Below, one piece after another: positions 45,301 to 63,000 of a stretch of 64,000 bases of DNA. Location of the stretch: NCBI GenBank assembly GCA_964036295.1, contig OZ038464.1, positions 22,208,008 through 22,272,007 of the forward strand. The letters run 5' to 3'. Numbering within the stretch: the stretch's first letter is position 1; each line of letters starts with the position of its first letter. Below the pieces are notes generated by a model. The model ran no database searches. It saw nothing but the letters and a program-made list of their open reading frames with translations, and had not been told where the DNA came from. The position numbers and the translations under genes were made by a program. Origin of the DNA: Plumapathes pennacea. Taxonomy: Eukaryota > Cnidaria > Anthozoa > Antipatharia > Myriopathidae.

Positions 45301-48300
45301 TTATTATTAGGAATTTTTATTATATATATGCTCTATTCTACAAAATAGTACTATGCTGCGAAAGTGAATGTAACATTTATCTACCCTAAAAGTGGTCTTT
45401 CATAACAAACATCTTCTTCATTGAACTGTTCCGTTAATTTGAATTGAATGAAATGCCCTTTCTACAGAGCAAAGACAAAGTTCTGCGGACGAATTGGACT
45501 CTAGCAGCAGGGCTTTTGTCGTTGCCGAGGCTGGTGTGAGCCCTAAGAGGTTCTCCACGCCTTCACTGCTCGAGGATCTGCCGGCAGAATTCCCGGGACA
45601 CCAGCAAAATGGCGGCAAGGTAGATAAGGTGCGTTAAGACTGAGAGACAGGCTTAAACTCATTCGAGCCGTTATAATATCCTCTTTTCTCTAACGCATTT
45701 TGTGACATAGAGTATATCCGTAGCAACCTAACGATCCAAGAATTTTTTGTTAATTAGAATCCAAAATTTAGATGACTGGAATCCGGATCCACAACGGTTT
45801 GGAATCCAGATTCTACACCATGGCATTAAACTGGGGCATCTGATCTCACGGCGTCTTCTCGTTCTTTCTTTCATTTTTCTCTACCAACTCTTGGATGGGT
45901 TTGAGCCATTAGATATCGAAAAATTTGTATACCTAGGCTTCAATGAGTGTTGACTCCAGCTCAGTGGAAGAAAAGAACCATGTCAAAACTAAACAAGATT
46001 CTCATGTTTACGTAAAGTTGATTCTTTGATCTTTACCTGCTCCTTGCTTGGTGTTTCTCATGAAACTGAAATCTGGTGAATTGTTACGAGTACGACTTTA
46101 GCAAGTGTATTTTGTTTCTTTGTATCAGCCCGCTGTACCGCAGAAGCCTAATGGAAGTGCCACAGATACACGCAGAAGGAACTTAAATGAAGCCCCCGCG
46201 AAGGCCAGAGCTCCCCCTCCTCGCCCCCTCCCTTACGCCTCCAGACCAGCGCGACCTCCCAGGAGTCAAGAGGACCCCATACTTACGAACAGAGGACTAG
46301 TACAAGACAAGGCGTTGAGTCCCATTGTAAGTGACATGAAAACGAAGCGTTACGCGTCCAGTCCGAATCTGCTGGCTAACGGAAGAGAAAACGCATCAGA
46401 AGCCTCGTCGATGCAAATCAGAACTTCAACACCAGAGAAAAAACGGCGAGTTGCTCCCCCTCCTCCCAAGCCACCCCGCACAGGAGGCAGCCAAGCACCC
46501 TCCCAGGGTCAGATGCCCCCCTCTCAATCAGTGACGGGGACCGGGCTGGACGCGGCAGTTAACACTGGGTCCAAGCCGAGCGTCAAGAAGAGACCAGCCC
46601 CGCCCCGCCCCTCCCGACCCCCGCCTGCCACAAGGAGGTTTGTTTATTTGTCTGTGAGTTTCATAATCTCGCCAGATGTGCATAGTAAAATAAGCCAGAG
46701 TAGGGACCAAAAAAAAAAAAAGAAAAGAAAGAAACGTAATATTCAAAATGATGCACTTGTAAAAAGACATAAGCAATGGGGAGTCAGCTGACTATATCTG
46801 AGGTAAATGAAAGCCCCCGCTCTCCACTGCGAGTCGGGGAAGGAACTGAACCGAGATTTTTACTCTATTTTTTGTTTTCTTAAGTGAGTGTTGTATGCGT
46901 ATTTTGTATCTATAAGGTCAAGTGCAGGTGAAGCGTCTGAGGTTGTTGAGCGAGCCAGGCAAGGAATCGATCCTGATGCTGTAAGACCCGAGAGCAAAAA
47001 AAACCCACCGATGTTTATAGCCCCGCCTCCTCCATCTGACCTGCCACCTCCTATAGACGAGTGCGAAACGCCCGTGGGGCCTTTGACAGATGAGGACTTC
47101 TTTTACGGCCGCTCGCCTTCATCTCGTGAGTACGCTTTTGGCTGTTAGAGTAGCTCAATAAAGAAAATAAGGAGAACAGGTAATCGTGTGAGTAGGAGTG
47201 CGATTAGGTACACCACCAGCGATGTTCCTGTGTGTGTGTATGTGTGATATGTACATACGTATCTTCCTTATTCATGAAACTTTTCAAAAGAAAAAGAAAT
47301 CATTCATCTTAGTATAAAGCAGTTGTAAAAGTAGTTGAGACATTTAACCGCTTTTACCCACTTTTCTTAATATCTTGGACCTACTTGATTGTTTTCTCTT
47401 CTTCCTCCTATTTATGCATTCTCCATTAGCCTCTCAGCATCCAGTACCTTTTTTATAATAACATAGCTTGATGAAGGTTCCTCAGCGCAGACGTCGCAAT
47501 CGTAAACTTCCTGATTGCTAGTTTGTTTGACTCTGCTTGTTTGTGTGTTTCTTAAGTTTTGTTTTTCTTTTTTTTTTCTTTTTTTTTTTTTTTGCAGGCA
47601 ATGGGAGTTTTCTGAACGGTTTTTCGGTAGATGAAGAACCCAGCAGTGCATTACCTTCAGTTTATTTAGAGAGAAGTGCAAATAGCGAGGACAGCGATGT
47701 GTTTCTGGAATCCCCCTTGAAAGGGACGACAAAAACAGAAAGAAACGAGCTCCCACTGCACGATAAGGGCCCTCCATCCTCTGGGCCTGAGGCTGATGTC
47801 TTGCCGATGGTCCCACCGCCGGTCCAGTTTTCTGAGTCGTCAGAGAGCTCCCGCGTGGGAACTCCCGATATCGACGGGAGTGTGACCCCGCCACTGGAGC
47901 CCCACGAGATGGAGGTGCCTCTTAGGATAGCAGCGATTGTTATGCAGGAAGAGGAGGTTGCGTCTGAACCGGTGGAAGTTAAAACAAGGGAAGTCGAACC
48001 GCAACTCACGCTTGAGCAAAGAGCGAGTGCAGACACAGATCAGGACTCTGATTCCCAGGAGATCTGCGGTGAAATAACAGTAGTGCCTCCCCCTCCCCCT
48101 CCGAATCATTCCGACGAAAAAATGAAGCAAACCGAAGAACCCGACGCCGGATCGTCTCTGGATAACGTCAGTTCCATTCCTCCGCCGGACGGTTTCGGCT
48201 CATCTTCGGGAGAATGGGAGCCAGAGTCGCCCAAGCCTTTAAAGAAGAAACTTGGAATTGACGAGGCACTGTTTCCATGGATGAGCGAACCTCCGCCTCC

Positions 48301-51300
48301 CATTAATGCAGCGATTCCTGTGGCTGTTGTTCAGCCAGAGCCTGGATTCGAGCAGGGCACCGAGGAGCTTCCACCTCCAACCGAATTTGAATCTGTTGCA
48401 CAACCGGAAGTTACTGAGACTCACCTGTCTGAGCCCCCTGCGTCAGAGCACGCTGCGCATCCGGAAGTGACAGCAACCCAACAGGCGGAAGTGACGTCAA
48501 GGCTTCACAAGGAAGTGACTCCAGCAATGAAACCTGGTGTAAGTGCTGTGTCAACACCACAAGTACAATTAAAAGCGAATGTGACAGCCGAAGTAGATTC
48601 GAGGGTTCGGCAGGAAGTGGTTCCTGACCTGAGAACACATACTCGCGATGTAATGGAAAAGACAGAGATGCAAAGACCCGGACAAAGGGCAGGGGATGCA
48701 CAGGAGGTAGCGCTTAAGAAGGTGGCTCCCTCGGCTGTTAAGCCAGAAACAAAACCGAAAAGCAAGCCAAAAGTACCTGTCAAGTCATGGAACAAACCCA
48801 CGCCTACTGATGAGCCGTATCAGGTAGTGACTCCAGACGTAGTATCACAAACTGAGACACAAGCAGTAACAGAACTTGTGCCGAAAGAAGAGATGAAGGC
48901 AACAGACGCGTTACTAAGGAGCAGCGAGGCACAGCCAGTGGAGAAGAACGTTAAACAATACGAACAACCGAGGACAGAAGTGCAACCAGAAGCTGTGGTT
49001 TGTGAAGTGAGGCCAGACGTAGAGTCGACGCTCGTACTGGAGACACTCATGGAGCTGAGGAGTAGTGCTGAACCAGAAGCTGTAGAGATAGAGCAGCAGT
49101 TTCAAGTGAAGTGCACACAAGTAGCCGTGGAGCCGGGCGAACCGGAGATGATCTGCGAGACACCTGTTGTTGCAGAGACAAGTTCTTCAGGTCGGGAGTC
49201 GCTTAATCTGCTTGAAGACAGATTTAAAGATCTCGAGGAAGGCTTCATCGAGTCTTCGGAGACGTCAGACAAATCGTCCAAGGTTAATTATGGCGCGGGA
49301 AAGAGTGTGAAAGAGACCGATTTGATCGAAACCTCATCGTCAGATGACCCTTTTGTGCAGCCGCTCTTGGACGAAGAGCTAAGAGAACTGGAAGAAGGAG
49401 AAGAAAGCGCTTGCCAGCCTACCGAATTGCCCACCCCTCCCTTGTGTTCTCCTCCAAAAGAAATTCCGACTTCGTCTTCGTTACCCTCGCCACTATCTTC
49501 TCCGAAGGATGAAAACCAGCGCGCTGAAGCTGTGGAGCCAGCCAACCCGAAAGCTCCACTTCCAAATTTACAGCATGTAATTAAAAGTAGTAGTTCCACA
49601 TTTGTGTCTCCCACGGAGCCATCCACATCCATAGCAGAATCGATCCCGCAAGACAACTCGAACTTACCGTCTCATCGACCGGTGGAAAAGTTCAAGCGCC
49701 CTCTTAGCGTCCCTCCCGATTTGCTAAACTTTGACCAAGTCAAGGTTGCCACAGAGCCAAGCAAGGAGTATGCCTTGGCGTCGCGTTCACTCTTGACTGC
49801 AGAGGTGGAGACATCTCCTGCGTCCGTGTCTGCACCAATTGAGAGCCGAAAATATCCTCTGGAACTTTCGAAGGCTCCACCGCTCCGCGGGAACTCGAGC
49901 CGCGCTGATACAGCTAGTTTTATCACATCTGCGGCTAAAAAGGAGAGCAAGGCTCCAGTTCAAGAGACCAAGACTCCAAGTCTGGAGACCAAGAATCCAA
50001 GTCACGAGACCAAGATTCCGAGTAAGGAGACCAATATTTCAAGTCAGGAGACGATCCCCAGGGTGGAGAAGCCGCCAAGGCCTCCGGTGCCGCTTAAAAG
50101 ACCACACAGCTGGGTCGCTCCCGATGTAGGCAAGAAACCGTCCTCTTTGCCGTTTAGCTCCGCTTACAAGCCCAAGGAGTTCAAAGCAGTTGCTTTCTCT
50201 GCGAAACCTGAGGTGCCACTTCCTGCGAGACCGAACGCTGAGACGCCCGCAAATGGAGAAGGAGGGGGAAATGGATCTTCTGGAAAGATAGACATCCATA
50301 AACAGGTGTCTGGAAAGGAAAATCAGCTAGACGCAACCAAGCCTGCTGAAGTGTCCGACAAGCAACAGGAACTAGATGTAACCAAACCTGCCGAGGTGTC
50401 CGGAAAGGGAAGGGAACTAAACGTAGCCAAGCCTGCTGTAGTATCCGAGAAGAAACAGGAACTAGATCTAACCAAGCCTGCTGTAGTGTTCGCGAAAGAA
50501 GAGGAACTGGATATAACCAAGCCTGCTGTGGTGTCTGAACGGGAAACAGTAGGGGCCAAGCCTGACGTAACAACGAATGGAAATATAGGGATGAAAATCG
50601 GAAATGAGCAGATTATTCCTCCAGCAGAGAGAGAGGGGAAAGGGAAGAGACCAGGAATCTTCGGCTTGATAAACACTTTTTCTGCTCCAGTGGAGAAGGA
50701 GAAATCTGCTATTACGAAAACAAACACGACTGTTGAGGATCGTCATAAAGAGGACACGGAAGGGGCGCCCAAATCCAGCTTTGTTAATCCAAGTCGGGGG
50801 AAGTATGCAGTTTTGTTTCCTAACCAGGATCCTCCACCAAAGATGCCAGAGACTGCCAGAGTTGGGAGCACGTCACACGCAAAACAAGACGGAGCAGAGA
50901 GCAAGCCGGAGCCCTTGAACAAAGATCCCAAACCAGGCCTCTCTTCGCTGAGCAGTCGGCAGAAGTACAACGTTCTCTTTGCTGGTACCGGCACGGCGGC
51001 TGGTAAACCCGGTGAAGATATTTCCTCGATTTCACCAAATCAACCAGCGAGTAAAAGGTCGGAGGAAAAGCCTGAGCCCGAGCAGAAACCACACTCTTCT
51101 GTAGTGGCCGGGAAGACGTTTGAAATTATATTTGCTGATGATGTAGCGTCTAAATCAAAACTAGACAATAAGCCGGATTTGTTGATCAAAGAAGGAAGCC
51201 ATTCATCAGAAAAAGAAGCGACCCGCACAGAGACCAAGGCAGACGCTAAGGGCGATTCAGTTGCAGCATTGGTGGCGAGGAAGAATAATGTTCAACCAGC

Positions 51301-53171
51301 AGTGGGATTCAAGCCAGTTACAAAAAGCGAATCTTCGGCGCCAGTGGGGTTCAAACCAGTTGCAAAGAACGAATTTTCGGCGCCAGTTGGGTTCAAACCA
51401 GTTACAAAGAACGAATCGTCCGCGCCAGTGGGGTTCAAGGCAGTTACAAAGAACGAATCTTTGGCGCCAGTTGGGTTCAAATCAGTTACAAAGAGCGAAT
51501 CTTCAGCGCCAGTGGCTGAAGAGCAGAAAAAAGTACCTCCTGTAGTGGGAACTAAACCTGTGGGGACTTCATTAAAGCGAGCGGATGTGTCTACACAACA
51601 GCAGACCAGCAAGGGCCAGCCTGTGCCTGTGTCCATTACTCCAAAACCTGTTAGCTCCGCCAAGGGCTTCAAGGTATGCATAAAATGTCCATCGAATTGT
51701 TACCGACATATCCAGACGATATTGTTGAAGTTGAACTTGTGATTCTTGGGATTGAAAATGAATGTTAGAATGCTCGAAGTTCGGTGAACCGCAGGGCGTA
51801 TATAGTAGAGTAGATAATGAGCAGCGTACAGGTGAATTGAATGTCTTCTATTCATTCTTATTTCCTGCTCAGTTAAAAATGATGGCGAAAGACTCGACGA
51901 GGGATACGGACATCGTGCCTCGAGGACTGGTCGCAACTCTAAAGGCCAGAGCAGCACAAGAGGAATCTACAACGAGTATGTTTTGCAAATTGTACTTGTA
52001 CGTGCACGTGAGCCTATTTTTGTGAGTGAGTGTGACTTTCTTTGCTTTTGCGCAATGTGCGTTTGTGATGTACGTGAGTGTGAGTGTGTATGACTTTTCT
52101 TTGTTGCGCGCATTGTGCGTGTGATATACGTGAGTACGTGACTTTTTCTGTGCTTGTTCGCCGCCATGTGCGTGTGTGGTGTCCGTGAGTGAATGCGCGT
52201 TTGTGATGTGCGTAGGTGTGTGTGTTGTATGCTTGTTTGCGTGTGTATGTGCGACATAGGCTGCAGATTAAGGTGTTGTTTAAAATGAGTTATTCGTTAA
52301 CCCTCCTTTTGTGTCAAGAACTTGTGAATTGTAACAGTGTAACTTATAGTGATATCATTATAGTTATTCTCTCGAGCTTTAAATGACATTTTGCCTAAAC
52401 AAACGAAGTAGAATGTTTCACGTTTTTATATTTTTCTTTCAAGGTTTTCGAAAAGTAATCATAAAAAAGAACCTAGTCCTGATATTCAACAACTTTACTT
52501 TAAAAAGATAAAATCAGTTGGATTCTAAATCAGTTCTAAACTGTATGAAGGATATCAGGGTCACGCGTGAATTCGGCTGGAACCTCAAAACAGTCTGACA
52601 CCGTTCTACACGCGATGTATTTCCGCGGTGACGCGTTTGGATAACTAAACTTCGTTACGTTACTGTTTTGGGGATGTAGATGCGAACAACGACCTCGTAA
52701 TCAAGTCTTCTTCGCTAAGAGACTGAAGGTGTGATTCCTGTAAGTGTGAGTTTCTTTGGATGATTTTCTTTTAATTTATTTCTGACTTGCATGATGACAA
52801 CAAGGAGAGAAAGTGTAAAAACGGTAAACAAGCTTGCAAATGCGACAAACATGACTCAGTAATGCGACTAATTCTCACCGCTAAACTTGCGCAGAATTGA
52901 TTAACTCTTTTTAAATCTGTAATTCTCCCTGCCCGAGTCGACAGACTAACGTTTGCAAAAGTTGAATTGGCTAACCTTTTAAGTAATGTAAAAGTTAAAG
53001 TAAAAATTAATCAAAATAATGACAGTCACATATTAAATAATGCGCGACTTCGTTGACCTCAATAACTTCCTTTCCTTTTTGTGGTTTTTATTTTGTTGTT
53101 CTTGTTTTTCTTCGTAACACTGTACTCTCCCCTATTCAGGTGCAGCTGAATTGAACAACAATACCGCCTGA
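37754..53171 (+). CDS. Cordon-bleu-like protein with EVH1-like domain
   Basis: Cobl proteins regulate actin at the cell cortex. Thirteen exons join in phase to 2116 residues: 37754-37791, 40108-40540, 40914-41036, 41189-41263, 41743-41864, 42351-42597, 42913-43135, 45468-45628, 46129-46637, 46917-47125, 47598-51673, 51873-51975 and 53140-53171. An EVH1-like domain (about 100-215) contains VKWNDSRETMYGARF. Two tandem ubiquitin-fold Cobl-type segments follow (about 232-335 and 350-420), with LFELICKKEALDPACHQLSL and a second copy with NLNPRFHSLQYLDF. Residues 470-715 are proline-rich SH3-ligand sequence. The 4.1-kb exon 11 is low complexity, with several tandem repeats and KYAVLF/KYNVLF motifs. 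No canonical WH2 with an LKK-type end was found; VPRGLVATLKARAAQEES near the C-terminus is the closest. It could instead be named COBLL1-like. A likely poly(A) signal is near 54001. Confidence 0.85.
39758..40068. mobile_element. Composite foldback MITE, copy 2, just upstream of Cobl-like exon 2
   Basis: Two inverted-repeat units lie side by side. Unit one (39758-39945) begins TTTATTATATAGACACGAGT and ends with its near inverse. Unit two (39947-40068) begins GAAAATTACATGGCGG and ends with its inverse, CATGTAATATCCTC-like. The right edge is 39 bp from the exon 2 splice acceptor. Confidence 0.78.
41973..42044 (-). repeat. tRNA-like sequence, probably a SINE head or decayed tRNA
   Basis: On the minus strand 72 nt have a perfect 7-bp acceptor stem (GGCTTCA with TGAAGCC), an A-box-like TAGCTCAATGGTTAGG and a degenerate B-box GGTTATGAATTCAATTCC. 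The D stem is imperfect and the B box departs from GGTTCGAATCC, so it is unlikely to be a working tRNA gene. A tRNA-derived SINE remnant in Cobl-like intron 5 is the best reading. Confidence 0.55.
42187..42243. mobile_element. 57-bp palindromic insertion with 10-bp target duplication
   Basis: The insert is almost wholly an inverted repeat: AGCCTGCGCCGCATC and GAACTAAACCC on the left are mirrored on the right, with a 3-nt centre. It is flanked by the exact duplication TGGTACAGCT (42177-42186 and 42244-42253). It is too short to encode anything and lies in Cobl-like intron 5. Confidence 0.8.
42306..42341 (+). repeat. TTG trinucleotide microsatellite at a splice acceptor
   Basis: About twelve TTG units lie directly before the acceptor of Cobl-like exon 6 at 42351 and form part of its polypyrimidine-like tract. 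Confidence 0.85.
42774..42850. repeat. Merlin-related left terminus remnant
   Basis: GGTAATTATGAACATGTTGA followed by ACTGTCGGTA is a close variant of the terminus at 9419 and 10349. A few degenerate GGTCGGTA units follow. No matching right end was found nearby, so it is a fragment between Cobl-like exons 6 and 7. Confidence 0.65.
43239..43781. repeat. GGTCGGTA-type tandem array with inverted ends, Merlin-related
   Basis: The edges ATGTGAACAAGT (43239-43250) and ACTTGTTCACAT (43770-43781) are inverse. Between them is a tandem array built from GGTCGGTAAGTGTTCGGTAA and a CTTGGGCGTAATTATGTGAT spacer, with a higher-order unit of about 55 bp. The GTGAACAAGT end and GGTCGGTA core tie it to the Merlin termini in the LANCL intron. 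It lies in Cobl-like intron 7. Confidence 0.75.
43847..44214. mobile_element. MITE-like element with GGGACTTTAAGA ends
   Basis: GGGACTTTAAGATACAGGAC and GACGACGGCGACG on the left are mirrored by CCGTCGCCGTCCTAGGTTTC and TTAAACTCCC on the right, with several mismatches. It is non-coding, about 368 bp, and lies in Cobl-like intron 7. Confidence 0.6.
44215..45467. other. Rest of Cobl-like intron 7
   Basis: A 142-residue plus-strand frame at 44882-45310 (beginning MKYALYVFGFLTNYANVGGG) and a short Cys-rich minus-strand frame at 44368-44562 were examined. Neither matched a family I know, and neither shows supporting splice or promoter signals, so no gene is called. Confidence 0.35.
49963..50050 (+). 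repeat. 7-residue tandem repeat inside Cobl-like exon 11
   Basis: The protein reads ETKTPSL, ETKNPSH, ETKIPSK and ETNISSQ in succession. It is an in-frame 21-bp repeat in disordered sequence. Confidence 0.8.
50322..50548 (+). repeat. 15-residue tandem repeat inside Cobl-like exon 11
   Basis: Five 45-bp units encode LDVTKPAEVSGKGRE-type repeats. The LD(x)TKPA(E/V)V core is kept while the linker varies. Confidence 0.85.
51298..51515 (+). repeat. 14-residue tandem repeat inside Cobl-like exon 11
   Basis: Five 42-bp units encode VGFKPVTKNESSAP with few changes. The high nucleotide similarity suggests recent expansion. Confidence 0.88.
51976..53139. other. Cobl-like intron 12 with degenerate TG-rich repeat
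   Basis: From about 52000 to 52260 the intron has loosely repeated phrases such as GTGCGTGTGTGATGTACGTG. The rest holds nothing recognisable. Confidence 0.5.
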
Positions 53172-54777
53172 CCTCTGCTTCAGGACAGTTGTGTGTTCTC
53201 CGAGGCTCAGTTGTTCAAAGTTCTGCAAAATTTTGTCTTGATTTTTGGCCAGAAATTGAAATTTTAATCACCAAGAATTTGAAAGAAACGAATTTAGTTA
53301 ATCCTGGAACAGGTCATCAATCATCATTTTATTTTGAAGAACGTGAAGCACTGAACGCGAAATACGAAGAATCATCCTTTCAAAGAAAGTATAATGATAA
53401 ATCAATTTGAAAAATACAATTCAAAAAACAGTTTAGGGAATAAAACTGGGTCCATTGTAGAATCTTTATAAGAAATTTTGGCCTCTGCAATTGACCAGAC
53501 AGGTTACGTTATTTAAGGTAGTTCCGGACAGAAACGCAGTGTACCTTCTTGAAGGAGAAGAAAAACTGATTACACTGCCGTGCACCGCCATTGGTTGCTG
53601 GCTTGAAGAGGGCGTGCATGCAGGCGCCTCCATGAATGAACCTTCAACCAACGAGTTTCCGGACTGAAACACTGATATATTATGGTTAGAATAGATTTTT
53701 AGGGGAACTTCGCCAAAGGTGAATTACGACGATAACCTGCCAAGGAAACCAGGTCGCAACTATAGAATCTTTATAAATATGTTTAGGGTGCAATTTATAA
53801 TTCCCAGAAGTCCGTTTTGTGAGGTTAAATTGTATGATCGTTAAGTTCTGGGGAGGAAGACGAAATTCTCACCATAACACTGGTCAAAATTGAGTTTGAA
53901 TGCCGCAGTGCACTGTGTAAAATAAGAATTTATCTAGTTTTGTATGATTTTGTACCGTAAATTACGATATTTTAGTCAAGTCTAAACAATCGCAAAAGCA
54001 AATAAAGATCATGTACTTGATTCGTCCCTTTTGCATTTGCTGTGTTTTCTGTACTCTTTATTTATATAGACTTGTCACAGCATGTACACGTTTGATGGCG
54101 AGGAAATTAAGTTGGACCTGCCGGCCTCGGTGCCGCTCCCATTTACGAACCGATTATATGACGAACAAATAAGACCCATAGTAGTATAGCAAGAAGACGA
54201 AAAGCCGTATTCGTATAAGCCACATTCACAATCATGCTCAGTAGGAAATGGCACTTTTTATTGCCCGTATAAACTAGTGTCTGTCAAGTAAATATCTCTG
54301 CTAAGCTTGGTTTTGTCTATATACTTGTATTATAACCATAGAATAAGTTATACTCTCCCCGCATCTGCGTTTCGCGAATATCGGATGATTGTGAAAGTGG
54401 CTTATTCATGGGTAGATTGATTCTGTCTTGCCAATGTCCTTGAATGGAGCAGAACTGGACAAGAATTAGTCTAAACTAGACTTCCAACCATACTTTTCCA
54501 TCCAATTTCCCAATGGAAGTGGGCGTGAAATTTGTATAAAGAAGTATGTTGCAAAGCTCAGTTCACGCGCCATATCCAAAAATAGCTTCTCTAACTTTCT
54601 ACATCTGCAGGTTTTTCATATCAGCAGGAGAATGCAAACATTGCCCAGCAATAGCTCTTATCTAAATGCAGACTGGAAAATTTCAGGTCTGTGAAAATGT
54701 TTCGAGACAACAAATTTCCACGGAGGACGAAGGCAGATTTGGATGTAGGAAGTCACCAACCAGATTTCCCGGAAACT
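53172..54777. other. Convergent spacer between Cobl-like gene and gamma-tubulin
   Basis: This should contain the Cobl-like 3' UTR, with AATAAA near 54001, and the gamma-tubulin 3' UTR. No other gene or element was recognised. Confidence 0.45.
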
Positions 54778-59988
<5,211 letters not shown>

Positions 59989-60055
59989 GGTTATCTCTTA
60001 TCCTTCCAGAGAACCAGCTCGTAAATTTAGGAATGTTTTTCTTATACAGTAAAAA
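59989..60055. promoter_or_regulatory. Compact divergent promoter of gamma-tubulin and YME1L1
   Basis: Only 67 bp separate the gamma-tubulin start codon from the proposed YME1L1 start codon. Core elements for both directions must therefore overlap the 5' ends of the genes. No TATA box is clear. Confidence 0.5.
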
Positions 60056-63000
60056 ATGGCGGCAAATCTGTAAATTTCAACTTCGGATGGTCCTGGGAAC
60101 GAGGCTGAGGGAAACCGCTGGCTACAGAAGGGACACTATATATCGCCTAAACAAGGTATTTTTCAACACCCATGATGCAATGCATATGGTAGAGAAAGAA
60201 GAAAAAAGTAGAACGCATTAGTGTTGCTGATCACTTTAATTTGGTCACAAATTTGGACAGGAACGTCACCTCTCAATGCTTTCTTCCACTGGTTTCAGCC
60301 CACAGGTTAGTGACAAAGTCAAATTACCTTTTTACTTCACCAAAATATGCGCCAGACGCATCCAAGTGAAATAATTTCTCAGTCACGAAATAATGTTATG
60401 TCATTCAATTTGCGTTGAAATTACTTTCAAGGTGGATGGGAGATGCTCTCTGTTGATTTGTTTTGGTTTTTTTACGAAAATGCTATGTAAATTTTAGTAA
60501 AACTCGATTGATTACAGTATGGTTGTCAAGTGTGCCATCTTGTTCTACTGTCGATCTTCTAATTAAACTTGACCACGTCAGGTCGTCGCCAATATGTATT
60601 TGAGTCCTGATAATTTTCCTGCTACATGTACTGAATGTCTCTTTGATCTCCTTCCTTCGAACTCATAGAGCTTTTTACCCACACAGACAAGATAAAAATG
60701 GAAAGCAGCAGCGTGGTACCTCCACGACAAAAAATATACAATTTTTCACATACCATCATATTGTAGGTTGTCATGAATTATGGTGCCTTACTTTACAGAT
60801 TGGGGGATTGTTATCTGAAGTAACTGTGGCATTAAATAATATCAAGAAGCTCACCCACACAAGATGCTCAGCATATTATGCTCCACAAAGGAAACAACAC
60901 ATACCTACTCAACAAAATGAACAGAACTTTGCAAGCACTCAAGTTTCAGATAATACCACGGAGGTAATGATGTAAACAGCAGAACTGTATTTAGAATGAA
61001 ACTTAAGAACTGCTGTTGTTGTAGTACTTTGTATTAGCTGTGCGCAAGTGGTCCCCAGATCTGCACTTATATGTTTATTTTGATTTGAATGTGGGAATTT
61101 TTGGGGACAACCAAGGAGAAATTGCTACGTTTGAGTAACTCAATGAGAATAGGGAACAAATTGCATGTCCACAACAATATTGAACAACATAATGGGATGT
61201 TGCAGGGATGTTGGCACTGGGTTCCATTGAATTTCACCGGTCGAGAAATGCCATATCACCTGCTGAGCTTTGGCCAGCGATAAAGGGCATCAAGCAGAGT
61301 GTCTACTCCACTGACATCCGGCTGAGTTCAATTCTAAACCAGCAAGCTTTTTTCTTGGTTAAATACTTGTTTCAGTATACATACATCATGATGACTGCAA
61401 GCAAATAAAGACTGCGAATAATTATGCCAGTCAATCTAAAATCATCCTAAAATATATTTGAAGTCATAGAGGAAGTAAGGTGACAAGCTTGAAATTGTAC
61501 ATGTATTCGGTTTTATAGTTTTCTATTCTTTCATTTCTTGGAACAGTCTTGCACAAGTTCACCAGTACTCAAAGATCTTGGGCTGCAACATTTGCCCAAG
61601 GAATGGAGAGACCTTATTGTGACACCACTCTCATTTGGTGACAAGAAAAACAAGTGGTGTGAGTCGCATGTCTCCTCAGGATCCTTCTTTCAAAATAAAC
61701 ATGGTGGGTATACATCACAAAATTTAGTCCTTTGGGCCACTATAGTTTGTCAAGTCAATAAATATGTTATTTTATTGTTGATTCATCCCCTTTGCAGGTT
61801 TTTCGAAACAACTTCTACCAAGCAAAAAGCCCACAAGGTTAAAGTCATCACTGTTCTCCATGTTTACGAATCAACCACAGTTATTTACCCACTGTAAGTT
61901 TATTTCCTTCCTTATATTTTTTTATTACAATGAATCATTATATTAGCTTTGGCATTATAAAGAACGTCAAGAAAGTGACCATTTATTATGATTTCTTGAA
62001 CAGTAACATATTTTTACACATTGTGTGAATATTGTTATACCGAGTAGAACATTCATGTAGTGTACTGTATTTCAGTTGGTCAGTAAATAAATAGCTTGAA
62101 TGTCAAGTGTCAAATTTCTGGTTGAGTTGCTGAAGGAGAAATTTGACATTGGTCACTCAGGGGTCAAGTACGGTAGTATATTGTTATAGAAGGCAATTTT
62201 GAGTTTATGAAATACACATTTGTTTGCACCTGCAGCAAATCTCCAGATCCGATCCTTGCACTCTATGTCTGAGAAGAGGATACAGAAGTTGGAGGAAAGG
62301 GCAAACATAGAAGCACAAAGTGCTCGTGCACAAGCAGAATATCTCAAGGTGCAGTGCCTTTTTTAGTTAATTGGGACACAGTTTCACTTTCTGCTTTTTT
62401 ACTTCGGTTTGGTAATTCATGGGTTGAACTGATTGCCTCTGTGTAAAAAATAAGTACCTGTGGGTGATGAGGCCTTCCTCATTAAATATATTTATTATTA
62501 TTAATAGTTATGAACAATTCACAAAATGGTAAGAGAACTGAAGCATTTATTCCTTGATCATGATGATCACTCGTTAAACTTATTGCCAATATTGAATATT
62601 ATGGAGGGTATTGAAGGTGCTTCAGAGCAGATGGTACCCAGAGCAGCAGTGGAAACTACAAAATTTTGTATACAAGTACTAAGTAAGGTAGTGAAGGGTG
62701 GAACAGCAAGCAAACCTGTGCACATCCCAGAACACCACCCCAGTCTAACTTAGTGTCCTACAAATTACTACAGCGTAACATAATATGTAATTACTGTGGT
62801 TCTACTTGTCTCCAGGCTTTAGTGGCTGAGGACCCTCTTTATGTGATTAGAAGATATGAGAGTGGACGGTATGCTGTAGATGAAGCTGTCAAGAGAGAAT
62901 ACTTGAAGGTATGCACAGTACGTACTTTGCCATACACATGTGAATCTTTTTAGGAAATGATGTATGGTACAGTACATTCTGGCTTAGTTTATCAAAAATC

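Noticed and set aside
44882-45310. 142-residue frame in Cobl-like intron 7 as a nested gene
   Set aside because: No family match, promoter or conserved motif was seen; it remains possible but unsupported.
61089-61408. Possible exon coding GSIEFHRSRNAISPAEL-like sequence in YME1L1
   Set aside because: It looks protein-like, but the exons at 60963 and 61547 join in phase without it and its acceptor lacks a pyrimidine tract.
62526-62753. 75-residue frame beginning MVRELKHLFLDHD as a YME1L1 exon
   Set aside because: The exons ending EYLK (62348) and starting ALVAEDP (62816) join directly in phase, and no acceptor puts this frame in phase between them.
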